Shown here: piece after piece, positions 10,115 through 21,358 of the stretch
Layout of the letters: every line of letters begins with the position of its first letter
How positions within the stretch are numbered: position 1 is the stretch's first letter
DNA from: Salvia splendens
Taxonomy: Eukaryota; Streptophyta; Magnoliopsida; Lamiales; Lamiaceae
DNA: 64,000 bases
Direction: 5' to 3'
Assembly: GCF_004379255.2 (NCBI RefSeq)
Contig: NC_056042.1
Coordinates: 16,911,901-16,975,900, forward strand
Notes under the pieces: generated by a model
Databases searched by the model: none
The model's input: the letters and a program-made list of their open reading frames with translations, nothing else
Told to the model about the DNA's origin: nothing
Position numbers and translations under genes: made by a program

Positions 10115-12397
10115 CTATTCTTCATCCTCATGTTGGACCCGAATGTTCGGAACTCCCATTGCTTCCATCCTAGTGATCGCACTGAGGTGTCTCGGCATCG
10201 TGTGGGCACTCATTCTGTAGTAGTTGTGACATTCTAATCCCATTTTAGCCAGAAGGTCTCCGGCCCTATTCCCTTCCCGATGAATGAAGGTGGCTCGCAC
10301 GTCTTGATGGCGCTTGAGGAGTGAAATTTGCGCCAACACCCGGCTAGTGTGTGCCGGACCCCAACTTGTACCATTTAGGAGCTGGACCACTTGTTGTGCA
10401 TCCGACACAACCCAGATAGGTCGATTGAATTCTAAGGCAAGGTCCAATCCGAGATGAAAGGCATGGAGCTCCGCCTCCAGGGCTGAGTGAGCCGCAAGCG
10501 GGGAAGCGAACGCTACAAGCACTTTTCCGGTATGGTCTCGGATGATACCACCTCCCACGGCTTTATCCGACGCTTCCACATACGCACCATCGGTGTTAAG
10601 CTTGATCCAAGGGTCATCCAGTGGGTGCCATTTAAATGGACCACTAGCGGCCTATGGCTCCGTGATTCAGCATTGCTTGGGATGGTGATTTTGAGGCGAA
10701 CTCCCTTCCAATGCTTCCTCTTGTATATCCCGTTAGCCATACTATTTCTGATGAAGACTTGCACTTGCCAGACTACATTAAATGGCTTAAATTGTACCGA
10801 CTGGTGGCGACTTCTATTCCGTTCTGCCCAAATGAACCATAATATGAGATACGGCACTCCTACCCGATTGACGAACTCTCTTTGCCCAGACTTCAAGCCG
10901 ATCCGGTATAGTGTCATTGATCCGTAGAGGTGATGAAGAGCCCTCAAACCATGCATCAAATTCCCTCCATATCCCGCGAGCCCCGTCCCCTTGTATGAAG
11001 AGATGTTGGAGAGATTCGATCCTTGGTCTATGTGGGCAGCATTGGCATTTTGACGCCAATTCCATTCGTCTTCATTGTAGCTTTGTATCCACCGGAATGC
11101 GGTTGGAGAGTAGTCGCCATATAAAGATGGCAATAGATGATGTGAGGCCCGCTCTCCAATGTCATTCAGGCCCTGAACAATCGGCCTTTGGCTTCTCAAG
11201 GTCTCCCATGTAGTAGCTAGCGAGAACTCTCCATTAGGTGATAACTTCCATCTTGGCACATCCTGCCCGTCCGAGATGATTGGTGTATCGAGAATCCTCT
11301 GGACGATATGTTGTGCTAGGCCAGCTTGTGCTTGAAGGATCTGTAACTTAGTCTCATCCCATGCACCATCAGTAATATAATCCGCCACGCGCTCAAGAGG
11401 CCCTCCTCTATCGTCAAGGCTGAGTTCTCTTAAGGGAAGTTCTCCGAGCCATAAGTCGTCCCAGAATAGCATCTTTCCTTCTCCCACCACCCATCGAATG
11501 TGCGGTTGAGCCTGGGCCCGGGCCTTCAAAATCCTCTTCCAAGTAGGGCTGCCCCTCCCCATGGCTTTAGCTGTGAGTGGAGAAGCCTTATGGCAATATT
11601 TGGCCATCATGTACGTAGCCCAAAGGGAGTTTTGTTCCCTAAACCGCCACCACAACTTGATACTAAAAGCTCGTAAGACTTCCTTGATCTTCCGAATGCC
11701 CAAGCCTCTTTCGGCCGTGGGTAGGCAAACCTGGTCCCAACTTATCTAGTGTGTCCTTTTCTTCTCATTAGTTGACCCCCAAACGAACCGAGCGATCTGC
11801 TGATCCAATTGCTTGAGGTCACCACCCGTAGGCTCAATAGCTTGAAAAATGTGTAGGGGGATCACTTCTAGTGTGCTTTTAATCAAAGTGAGTCTCCCCC
11901 CAAAGGAGAGGTGACGATGGGCCCACCCAGAGATCCTAGCTGAGATTTTCTCCCGGAGGAACAAGAACATACTCGTGCGCTTCACCCCCCGGTAAATAGG
12001 GACTCCAAGGTAAAGGAAGGGAAACGAACCTCATGAGAAACCTCCTTCGCTTTGTATTGTGTTTGTCCAGACATCATTAGCGTCGGCTTTATAGAAATTA
12101 CTCTTGTCGAGGTTGATTTGCTGACCAGACACCTCGGCATAGTGATCCAGACAGCCACGAAGCCTCCGAAGGGGGTTCATGGCCGCTTGCGTGAAGATGA
12201 TGATTTCATCCGCATAGGCAAGGTGGCTGATCTCAATACTTCCCCGGGTTACTTTGAATGTCATCTCTTTGTTGCCAAGGATGAGTTTATCAAGTAGTCT
12301 CGAGAGATAGTCCGCCGCTAGAACGAAGAGGGCGGGGGAGATGGGATCCCCTTGCCTTAGTCCACGGGTGGATTTGAAGAAGCCTGCCGGCGCCCCA
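10115..12397 (-). pseudogene. LINE-2L ORF2 3' half (RT end, zinc-binding region, RNase H), broken
   Basis: On the minus strand the RT palm continues from 12397 (GFFKSTRGLRQGDPI), with the active-site box reading YADE instead of YADD at 12205-12216. The middle of the protein is open at 11703-10513, covering the zinc-binding region, although the stretch after about residue 240 runs in a shifted frame. RNase H is open at 10579-10115, with LEAELHAF and HREGNRAGDLLAKMG. In-frame stops are seen at about 12029 and at 11746-11748, and frameshifts near 11160 and 10600. Loss of the last catalytic aspartate alone would impair RT. Confidence 0.88.
12393..12397. repeat. Target-site duplication of gypsy-A (left copy)
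   Basis: CCCCA here and CCCCA at 24444-24448 flank the 12,046-bp element. Removing the element and one copy rejoins LINE-2 RT coding sequence. Confidence 0.92.
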
Positions 12398-15300
12398 TGT
12401 CACGACCGCCCATACAAGGGGTACCACAAACGCGGTGATCGTGACCAACATGCATGGATTAAAATTTTAAAGAACAACTTAATTGAATTAAAGAAAGGAA
12501 AACAACCTAACTTAAAGATTTTAAGGTTTTATTTTTTTTTGAAAGGACATAAGATAAAAAGAATACTTTTAAAAAGGACAACGGAAAAGTTAGACTTAAG
12601 AAATACATCAATTAAAAAATTTAAGTAAAACAAGCATTAAACTTAAATCTCGAAGAATACCATTTTTAAAATGCAACGTAAAACTTGTTTAAAACTCATC
12701 ACCACCATACATGTTCAGACACAAAAACATAAAGATTAAGGTCTTAAGACACAATTTAAAACATAGCAGCGGATAAATAAGGTTCAAAGAGAGTCAAGGA
12801 TCACGCCTATGTATGACGACACAACGTATCCTAGGGTCTTTAGCCAGCTCAACATCCACCGCAACATCTCGCTCAACCTGCAAAATTTTTAAAAGAAATT
12901 GCAGGGCTGAGTACTTGTTGTACTCAATGGGCTCATGCCGAAAACATTATCAAGTTATGTCATCCATACCAGTGATCTCGAGTTTTATACGCAGTAAAGA
13001 AAATATCACGAGAACACAAAAATGTTTCATAGACTGGCCAGTCAAATATTCTCCCCACTTTTCACATCAATCCAACAATCACAATCACAGTGCGACGAAA
13101 GTGTGGCCACACTATTCGCCCACGAGACCGGCCGACTTGCAAGGACGGCTCACGATCCCACCAGTGTACACAGCCCGATAGGGTTTACGGCCCTACTCGG
13201 ACCCGAATTCGTTTCACAATACAGCCATATAGCCTAACGGAGTAAACTCATACGAACTAGGCATCAGGCACACAATCTCATAACAAAAACAGTCCATGGC
13301 ATGACATAACAATTAAACCACCCTTGTATCTCCACATAATATTTTTCGGAAAAATAAAGAGGTTTGAAAAGAAAGCCACCTCGTTCGCTTAACAATTCAC
13401 AACCCAACTTAGCAACTCTCGATCCTTGAGTACACGAATACACAATCACCCTTGACAACGACAACACAAGTCAGCCTTCCACAAAAATCATACTACTATG
13501 CATGTCCTATCGTTTCTCTCTCATCGTTTTTCTCAATTAACCCAACCCAAAGTTCGTCACAAAGACGGAAAAACACACCGTAATATATTTCAACTTATCA
13601 CCCGTGATCACATCATTAGGCACGTTCCTTGGACCTACATACATCATATAATACTTTTAAACTTGAAAATAAGTGTCATTTTATCAAGGCAGAAAACTGG
13701 CAGAACTGCGCGACCGTTTTGTAAAAATCACCATAAATTCACCCGACCTCAAAAGATGCTAAATTTTGGTAACAATACAGAGGACACATTCAAGTTCATC
13801 CATGAAAATTTTCACACTGAAATCACGTCATTTAGTCAGTCATATTATATATTGAACTCTCTGGTCGGAACATACAATTTCTGACAGTATTGCGCAGTTC
13901 ATTTGAAAAGTTCACCATAAATTCATACGATGCCCAAAAAGGCTTAAAATTTAACACAACACAGAAGACACTTCAAGTTTTCATCTAGTTCAAGAATCAC
14001 ATCGATCGGAGATCATTTGGTCAGTCAAACAGATAACGAAACATTCTGGCCGAGAACTCACGTTTCTGGCAGATTTGCGCAGTCAACTTCAAAAATTTAT
14101 TAAAAATTCATTTTTCGATAAAACGGCCTGAAATTCACACGAGACACAGAAAACACCTTGAAGTTTACTCAGTAAAAGTTTCGTAGCAAAATTCGTTCGT
14201 TGAAGGGTCGAATACAGATCATAAGTCACTGGTCGTGCATCACAGATTTCTGATTCAAATTCGAAAATAGGGTTTTTTAAATTTCCACAACGAAACCACC
14301 GATTTTCCATGCTCGAAAACACCAAATCATGCTTACACGTTCCTCATACACATATTTGCATACAACTCATATTATTCACCAATTAATTCAAATTCAACTT
14401 CACATGAATTCAATAAAAAAAACACATAACTATCAAAGTTCTTATGAAATCACACTTTCCCACCGATTAAATTTTCGATCTATCAATCCTACACACTCTA
14501 TATGCATGTAGGATTCAAGAATGAAGTTTCAATGAAGAAGATGAGAAGAAAGACTTAGTTATACCTTCTTGAATCAAGAAAACAAACGGTAGAAACAAAC
14601 GTTGACACGATTCACCGGAAATTTTTGAAAAATCCACTCCAATTGAAGCAAGAACAATGGTGGAGGAAGTTTTTGGAGAGGATGTGGAGAGGGGGAGGAG
14701 AGGCACGAAATTTTATGAGGGAGGTGGGGGCTAGGGTTTAGTTTAGGTGATTATATAGTCCTAGGTTTAATCCCATTAATTAATTAATTGTGGAGGAAAA
14801 AAATAGAGGCCAATAAAATAAAATCCCACAATTAAAAGGAAGACAAGTATTTCGAAAATTATGGATAGAAATTCAATAAGGAAATTATTTAGTATTTACT
14901 TGGAGATAAATAGATTCACAATTTAGGAAATAAAACGATGTATATTCCATAAACAAGGGAACAAAATAAATTAAATCTCCAAGTAGGAAATAAAAGGAGG
15001 GGGCGAAAATTAGTAGGGTGCACAAGGAAATTATTTAAATCCTCAATTAAATAATAATAGGGTTTAAATTTGGTAATTTCTTTATAGGAAAATACTCCCA
15101 TAAAGTAGGTAACAATTAAATAAATTTCCACAAGGAAATTATTCAACTCTTAATTTAATTGGGGTGAGGGAATAAAATGTGACAAGATTTAATTGGATTT
15201 AATTTGGATAAATATCCCAAAACAATTAATAAAATCCAAGAAAGAGAATATAGTTTCCAATAATTGGAGGGGGGCCGAAAATAGCCACTTTATTTGGCTA

Positions 15301-15486
15301 GAAACAAAATGCATGATTTACTTAATTAATCACCCACATTGAATAATATAAATAACACTTTATTCCAAATCACTCATGACAATTTATTCCACGCAAAGCA
15401 CTTAATCACATTAAATCAAACGTTTCAAAATTCCAAAAAATTCCAATAATATAATAAAAAGGGTCACAAAAGTTTGGGATGTTACA
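12398..15486 (-). repeat. Gypsy-A (left) 3' LTR
   Basis: 3089 bp, ending in the TG...CA type dinucleotides. It is nearly identical to 21359-24443 but carries clustered small differences around 13370-13430 and 14025-14050, where the other LTRs agree with each other. A TATA motif is at 14751-14757. Confidence 0.92.
14751..14757 (-). promoter_or_regulatory. TATA box in gypsy-A (left) 3' LTR
   Basis: Minus-strand context GGACTATATAATCACC, followed by a C/T-rich leader. About 0.7 kb of LTR lies upstream and more than 2 kb downstream of it. Confidence 0.5.
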
Positions 15487-15498
15487 TCCTTCCCCTCT
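15487..15498 (-). other. Polypurine tract of gypsy-A (left)
   Basis: Minus strand AGAGGGGAAGGA, directly before the 3' LTR. This is the expected plus-strand primer position. It lies 32 nt beyond the pol stop. Confidence 0.8.
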
Positions 15499-15530
15499 AA
15501 ACAGAAATTTCGTCCCGAAATTTGATCGTC

Positions 15531-18500
15531 TCACACAAACAGCTCGGGAAACTTTTCTTTCATCTTATCTTCTAACTCCCACGTAGCTTCCTCGGGACCA
15601 TGGTGCTTCCACAACACCTTCACGGACGCTATCGTCTTGTTCCGTAGCTCTTGTACCTTCCGATCTAGGATTGCTTCGGGCCTTTCCTCGTAGCTCATGT
15701 CGGGGGTTAGGATCACTTCCTCTTGGTGAATCACATGTTTGGGGTCGAACACGTACTTGCGCAACTGCGACACGTGGAACACGTTGTGCACGTTCCCAAA
15801 GCTGGGAGGTAACGCCAAACGATATGCCACAGGACCTACTTCATCGATGATCTCGTACGGTCCCACAAAACGCGGTTTCAGCTTGCCCTTCACTCCAAAT
15901 CTCGCAACTCCTCTCGTCGGGGACACTTTCAAGAACACTTTGTCACCAACGTCGAATTTGATTTCCGTTCGACGCACGTCCGCATACGACTTCTGTCTAT
16001 CTTGAGCTTCCTTGATCCTTACGCGGATTTGATGCACAATTTCAGTCATCTCCTTTATAGCATCGGGTCCTAACATCTTCCTCTCGCCGACTTCATCCCA
16101 ATAAAGTGGGGATTGACGCTTCCTGCCATACAAAGCTTCGTACGGGGCCATATCGATCGTCGCTTGATAGCTATTGTTGTAGGCGAATTCAACCAATGGT
16201 AGAACTGTTTCCCAACTTTCCCCTCGATCTAAGACAACTGCTCGCAACATATCTTCAAATGTCTGCATCGTCCTCTCTGACTGCCCATCCGATTGCGGGT
16301 GATAAGCAGTGCTGAAGTTCAGTTGTGTGCCCAATTCGCGTTGCAAACTCATCCAAAACTTTGAGGTAAACTTCGTATCGCGGTCGGATACAATGGTCTT
16401 TGGCACTCCATGCAATCGCACAATCTCGTTCACGTAGAGTTTAGCTAACTTGTCCGCGCCATAAGTAATTTTCATCGGTAAGAAGTGTGCGCTCTTAGTA
16501 AGTCGATCAATGATCACCCAAAACGCAGTGTTGCCTTTCTGTGACTTTGGCAAACCCGTCACGAAATCCATAGCTAGATGCTCCCACTTCCATTCGGGAA
16601 TTTCGAGCGGTTGTAACTTCCCATATGGCCGCTGGTGTAAGGCCTTCACTTGTTGGCATGCTAGACATCGTTCCACATATGACGCTACATCCCCTTTCAT
16701 CCCATTCCACCAAAACCATTGCTTCAAATCCCGATACATCTTCGTGCTTCCGGGGTGTGCGGTGTAAGGCGTGTCGTGCGCTTCACTCAAAATCTCCTCT
16801 TTTAGCACCTCATAGCTTGGCACACACAATCGTCCATCATACGTCAAAGCATTATCCGCCTCCTCACGGTAATGATCAAGCTTCTCGGCTCTCACCTTCG
16901 CGCGTAATTCCTCCAACTTTCCATCACGTCGCTGGGCTTCTATGAGTTTGGTTCTCAAATCTGGCACAATCACTAGTGTCGCCACTCTTGCACCTACTGT
17001 CTCGGGCGCTTTCACTATTTCCAAACTCATCTTGTCAAACTCGTGAATCAAAGCTTCCTCTTGCGTTAGGAAATAAGCCAGTTGAGGTTGGTTCTTCCTA
17101 CTCAAGGCATCGGCGACCACGTTCGCCTTGCCCGGATGGTAATTAATACCACAGTCATAGTCTTTCACGACCTCTAACCAACATCGTTGTCGCATGTTTA
17201 GCTTCTTCTGCTCGAAGAAGTACTTGAGACTCTTGTGATCGGTGTAGATTTCACATCTCACTCCATAGAGATGATGTTTCCAAATTTTCAGTGCATGCAC
17301 CACTGCTGCTAACTCCAAATCATGCGTCGGAAAATTCAACTCATTCGGTCTCAGCTGTCGGGAAGCATATGCTATCACCTTCCCATCTTGCATTAACACA
17401 CATCCTAGTCCTACTTTCGACGCGTCCGTATAGACGGCGAAGTCCTTGTCGGGTTCTGGTACCGCTAGGACTGGTGCTGTAGTCAATTTCTCCTTCAATA
17501 GTTGGAAACTCGCCTCGCACTCTGGCGTCCAAACCACCTTAATTCCTTTCTTTAGTAGTTGCGTCATCGGTCTCGCAATCTTAGAGAATCCCTCGATGAA
17601 TCGTCGATAATATCCTGCCAATCCCAAGAAACTGCGGATTTCACTTGGCATTTTCGGCGATTTCCAATTCTGTACGGCCTCGACCTTTGCTGGGTCTACT
17701 TGAATCCCATTTGCCGTCACAATATGACCAAGAAAGTTCACTCGAGGCAACCAAAACTCACACTTACTAAACTTGGCATAAAGTTTATCCCTTTGCAACG
17801 TTTCCAACACTGTTCGTAGGTGCTGTCCATGCTCCTCCTCGTTCTTCGAGTATACCAACACGTCGTCGATGAAAACTAACACAAACTTGTCAAGATACTC
17901 GTGGAAAACTCGGTTCATCAAGTCCATGAAAACGGCTGGGGCGTTGGTCAGCCCAAAAGGCATCACGACGAATTCGTAATGGCCATAACGAGTGCGAAAA
18001 GCAGTCTTAGGCACATCCTCTCGTCGGACCTTTAGTTGATGATACCCTGATCTCAAATCCATTTTCGAGAATACGCCCGCTCCTCGAAGCTGGTCAAACA
18101 AGTCGTCAATCCTTGGCAGTGGGTACTTATTCTTTAAAGTCATCTTGTTGAGCTCACGATAGTCGATGCACATCCTCATCGTCCCATCCTTCTTCTTAAC
18201 GAACAAAACTGGCGCTCCCCATGGTGACACAGTGGGTCGAATGAAACCCAAGACTAACAGTTCCTGCAACTGGACCTTCAACTCGGCCAACTCCTTAGGG
18301 GCCATTCGATATGGTGCCTTTGATACTGGCGCAGACCCTGGTTCCAACTCGATAGTAAATTCCCCTTGTCTGTCGGGTGGCGGTCCTGGCAAGGCTTCGG
18401 GGAACACCTCGGGAAAATCTCGCACCACTGCCACGTCTTCCACTCTCAATTCTTTCTTTTCTTCCCCATTCAAGTATACCAGATACGCCGGACGCCCTTT

Positions 18501-18731
18501 TCTTATCATCGTAGTTGCTTGCAAAGCAGAGATTATGGAGGTTCGCCGGTTCATGGAGATCCCATACACGATAGTCGGCTCTTCGTCCGGGGCTTGAAAG
18601 GAAATCTGCCTCTCTTTACAGTAAATCGTTGCGTGGTTCTCGGTAAGCCAATCCATTCCCAAGATTATGTCTACATTCCCCAAAGGCATGACGTGTAAAA
18701 GTCGAGCTACTACTCCTAACTCTCCTAACAC
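15531..18731 (-). CDS. Gypsy-A (left) Pol: partial protease, RT, RNase H, integrase, chromodomain
   Basis: 1066 codons without interruption. Residues 21-29 (DIILGMDWL) are the C-terminal flap end of the aspartic protease; its catalytic D(S/T)G half is absent. RT runs from about 130 to 350 with [11 protein letters not shown] (223-233) and catalytic FIDD (287-290). RNase H follows with YTDAS (434-438). The integrase zinc-binding region lies at about 659-692 and the D,D(35)E core uses D722, D783 and E819 ([22 protein letters not shown]). The last 50 residues are chromodomain-like (EEATWE near the end). The frame is open back to a stop just upstream, so a start cannot be assigned; the upstream part of the polyprotein is missing. 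It differs from the right-arm copy at only five residues. Confidence 0.93.
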   Translation of the reverse strand: MLGELGVVARLLHVMPLGNVDIILGMDWLTENHATIYCKERQISFQAPDEEPTIVYGISMNRRTSIISALQATTMIRKGRPAYLVYLNGEEKKELRVEDVAVVRDFPEVFPEALPGPPPDRQGEFTIELEPGSAPVSKAPYRMAPKELAELKVQLQELLVLGFIRPTVSPWGAPVLFVKKKDGTMRMCIDYRELNKMTLKNKYPLPRIDDLFDQLRGAGVFSKMDLRSGYHQLKVRREDVPKTAFRTRYGHYEFVVMPFGLTNAPAVFMDLMNRVFHEYLDKFVLVFIDDVLVYSKNEEEHGQHLRTVLETLQRDKLYAKFSKCEFWLPRVNFLGHIVTANGIQVDPAKVEAVQNWKSPKMPSEIRSFLGLAGYYRRFIEGFSKIARPMTQLLKKGIKVVWTPECEASFQLLKEKLTTAPVLAVPEPDKDFAVYTDASKVGLGCVLMQDGKVIAYASRQLRPNELNFPTHDLELAAVVHALKIWKHHLYGVRCEIYTDHKSLKYFFEQKKLNMRQRCWLEVVKDYDCGINYHPGKANVVADALSRKNQPQLAYFLTQEEALIHEFDKMSLEIVKAPETVGARVATLVIVPDLRTKLIEAQRRDGKLEELRAKVRAEKLDHYREEADNALTYDGRLCVPSYEVLKEEILSEAHDTPYTAHPGSTKMYRDLKQWFWWNGMKGDVASYVERCLACQQVKALHQRPYGKLQPLEIPEWKWEHLAMDFVTGLPKSQKGNTAFWVIIDRLTKSAHFLPMKITYGADKLAKLYVNEIVRLHGVPKTIVSDRDTKFTSKFWMSLQRELGTQLNFSTAYHPQSDGQSERTMQTFEDMLRAVVLDRGESWETVLPLVEFAYNNSYQATIDMAPYEALYGRKRQSPLYWDEVGERKMLGPDAIKEMTEIVHQIRVRIKEAQDRQKSYADVRRTEIKFDVGDKVFLKVSPTRGVARFGVKGKLKPRFVGPYEIIDEVGPVAYRLALPPSFGNVHNVFHVSQLRKYVFDPKHVIHQEEVILTPDMSYEERPEAILDRKVQELRNKTIASVKVLWKHHGPEEATWELEDKMKEKFPELFV

Positions 18732-21343
18732 AAACTTTAGTCAAAAAGTCTTAACTTGGATATGAACCGATTTTTGAATTGTAACAATTGGTTATGATCA
18801 TCCCCTCGGAGCTTGAAAGAGCATAAGATAGGTCATGAATATGGGATGAAATCAAATTAATGTCAACTCTCATAGTAGGCTACCAAAAGACAATTCAGTT
18901 GCTCGACCAAATTTGAAAGGTCCACACATCAATGGATAATGACTTAAAGGGTTGAGGGAAAAGAAATGATCAGTTGCATGAGGATTTAGAAAGGTAGGCA
19001 TTTGTCACAAGGCGGTACTGATCATGGTTCAACGAAAATCATAATATGGATTGATAGAATAACATCAATGGGTTCATAAGTTTGTGAAAGGCAATCAAAG
19101 TCAAATGGGCTATTGAAAACAAAAATCAAGTGGATTAAGTTTGTTAAGGCAAGGAACAAAATGTAGGCCTTAACTTCATTTTGTAGAAAGAAAGGTTCTA
19201 TTACGGAAAGGATACATGAACTGAACCAAAAAGAATTTCACTCTGTAAGAAAGAACTTGACACAGACATGGTGACAAAATAAAAGTTGAACAAAAGTTCC
19301 AAGAGAAATATCCCACAGAAAAACATGTCTACGAAACGTGATCGTATTGAAGGACATAACTGCAAGCAATCTTAGGAATGAAGGTCAATAGCAAAGGCTC
19401 ACAAAGTCAAAATATGATCCGTATAAATAATAGGTCAAAGAAGACTACAATCAATCCAAGTGTCCAAAGTTATGAAGGCAACACCACTTTCCAAGAACTG
19501 AAAGTGAGTTATGACTCAATGGAGGAAAAGAAACAATATACATCACTTGCAAGGGGTGAATGAAACAAGCTGTTAAATAGACAATGGCTCACGGCTATTT
19601 GAAAGGTCCTGAAAGATAACTTCTTATAATCCAAGTAAGAACTGTTGATTAGAATAGTTTGTTCCAGCTATTAAAGTCGCACCTCCTTGTTCATCTTTCG
19701 CAAGCTGAAACTGGTAACATCGCTCTAAGAACTGTGGATTCCATGCTGAGATTCTTCATGTCATTGCCGCTAATAATGATAGTCGGAATCCATATCTTCA
19801 TAAAATCCTTTGCATATCATAATGACTATCCTCGTTGGACATTGTTATCATCCTCGTGCTCCTTACAAGGGTATGAAGATCATCTCCCTCGTGCTTCCAC
19901 TTACGCAAGATTAAACTATACTATTTAAATCGCGAGTATGATCGCCCGTCGTTGCATGAAAATATCTCTTATCATCGGTTCTTCTTGTCTCGCACCTTGA
20001 CTTAAGCGTTTGCCTAAACTCTCATATTCTCGTACGTTTCATTGCTCGGAAAAGCAATTGTTAAGTTTTCAACTTAGAACTACGATTCGCGCGGTCAACT
20101 AGGCTTATATTTTAGGTACTCTAAGTTCACAACACAAATCATCATCTCATAGATCATCATCTACTTCAGTTTACGTCATTCATACCTCAAGATAAACACA
20201 CCACATTTTCACATCCCATAGCAAAACACTTTCGAACTTCACGTTATATTCAAAATTTTGAAACAAAATTTCTTTACACTTTCACACTTTCCAAATTTTT
20301 TTTTCTACATCTCAATTTTAAGGTAAAAGTTTGACTCAAACTGAAACGTACTTTCGCATCAACTTTCATCACTCTTATAAAACACTCCATAGAATGACGC
20401 ATCATACTTCGCACCTCATAACATACATAACATCACACTTCCATGGCTCAATTTTTCAAATGAAAAGGTAATTTTAATTTTTTTAAACAATTCATAAACA
20501 CAACATTTTCCGTTGATCAATTAATTTTCCCAAAAGAAAGAACTTTTCACAACATAAACATTTTTCCTCAATCAAACTCCACTAGAACAACTAGTCATTA
20601 ATATTACAAAACATCAACCACAAAATCATTTTTCCATTTTTCTCTTTTACATATCAAACCATGCAAATCTTTCAAAACTCATAACACATTTGTATTCCAA
20701 ACAAAACACTCATGCACTTCACATATACGTTTGAAACAACATTTTTTTTTAAATTGTTTTTTTTCTCAAAAATTTCAACATGCTCAAAACAACTCATCAA
20801 CCTTCATCCTTCATGTAAAACACTCCATCATCCTATGCTCATATGCTTTTGTCATATCACTTACACACACATAACACATACATAGGTCATCATGCCAATC
20901 TTGCTCATATCTCACATACTCATACCATACCAATATCATGTTCGTACATACAACACGTGCTTAAATTATATTGTCATATTCCACATATTCATACTATCAC
21001 GATATTGTATTCACATTATACACGTGTTTAGATCATCATGCCAATCATGCTCACATTCAACTTCTTTATGTCATCACATCATTTATTCACGAATTTCAAT
21101 CATGAAAATCACATCATCACGTAATTACTTGCTCATGCATTCTTTTGCCCAAAACATCCTCATCATATCGTCAATTTTATACATCGTTCACACATTTCAT
21201 CAACAACTTAAAACATACCATACTTTCCTTGGTTGAGCTTGATGCTTTGGATGTTGAGCCTTCGTGACACTTCCAGTGAAAAAGGGTTCACTAACTTAGA
21301 CTCAAAGTGAAAGAAAACTCTCGGACCAGAGCAAAAGAACAAA
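18732..21343. other. Gag-less leader/internal region of gypsy-A (left)
   Basis: This 2.6 kb lies where gag and the protease N-terminus should be, yet no sense-strand frame longer than about 60 codons exists and no zinc knuckle is seen. The part nearest the LTR (about 20100-21340) is low-complexity, C/A/T-rich on this strand. The part nearest pol (about 18760-20000) is ordinary-complexity sequence I do not recognise. The mirror copy is 26659-29274. Confidence 0.75.
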
Positions 21344-21355
21344 GCTCTAATACCA
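21344..21355 (-). other. Primer binding site of gypsy-A (left)
   Basis: Minus strand TGGTATTAGAGC, 3 nt from the 5' LTR. It matches the common plant tRNA-iMet PBS TGGTATCAGAGC with one mismatch. Confidence 0.85.
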
Positions 21356-21358
21356 CTC

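Larger units (their letters stand above)
9869..12397 (-). mobile_element. LINE-2L, 3' half up to chromovirus insertion
   Basis: The A-rich tail (TTTATTTTTTTATTTTATTTA on the plus strand, near 9870-9892) lies directly against gypsy-2 RNase H coding sequence. Inward follow the 3' UTR, RNase H and part of the RT. At 12398 the chromovirus gypsy-A begins. The RT continues beyond it at 24444. The 5' end and its target duplication lie in or beyond the gap. Confidence 0.92.

Noticed and set aside
15739..18698. Several antisense frames of 60-143 codons opposite the gypsy-A pol (and the same in the right arm)
   Set aside because: They mirror the conserved sense frame, have no recognisable domains and are identical in both arms only because the DNA is.
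20843..21031. CRISPR-like or satellite array in the CATA-rich stretch
   Set aside because: Repeated short motifs are irregular in spacing and length. It is a low-complexity leader of a retrotransposon.
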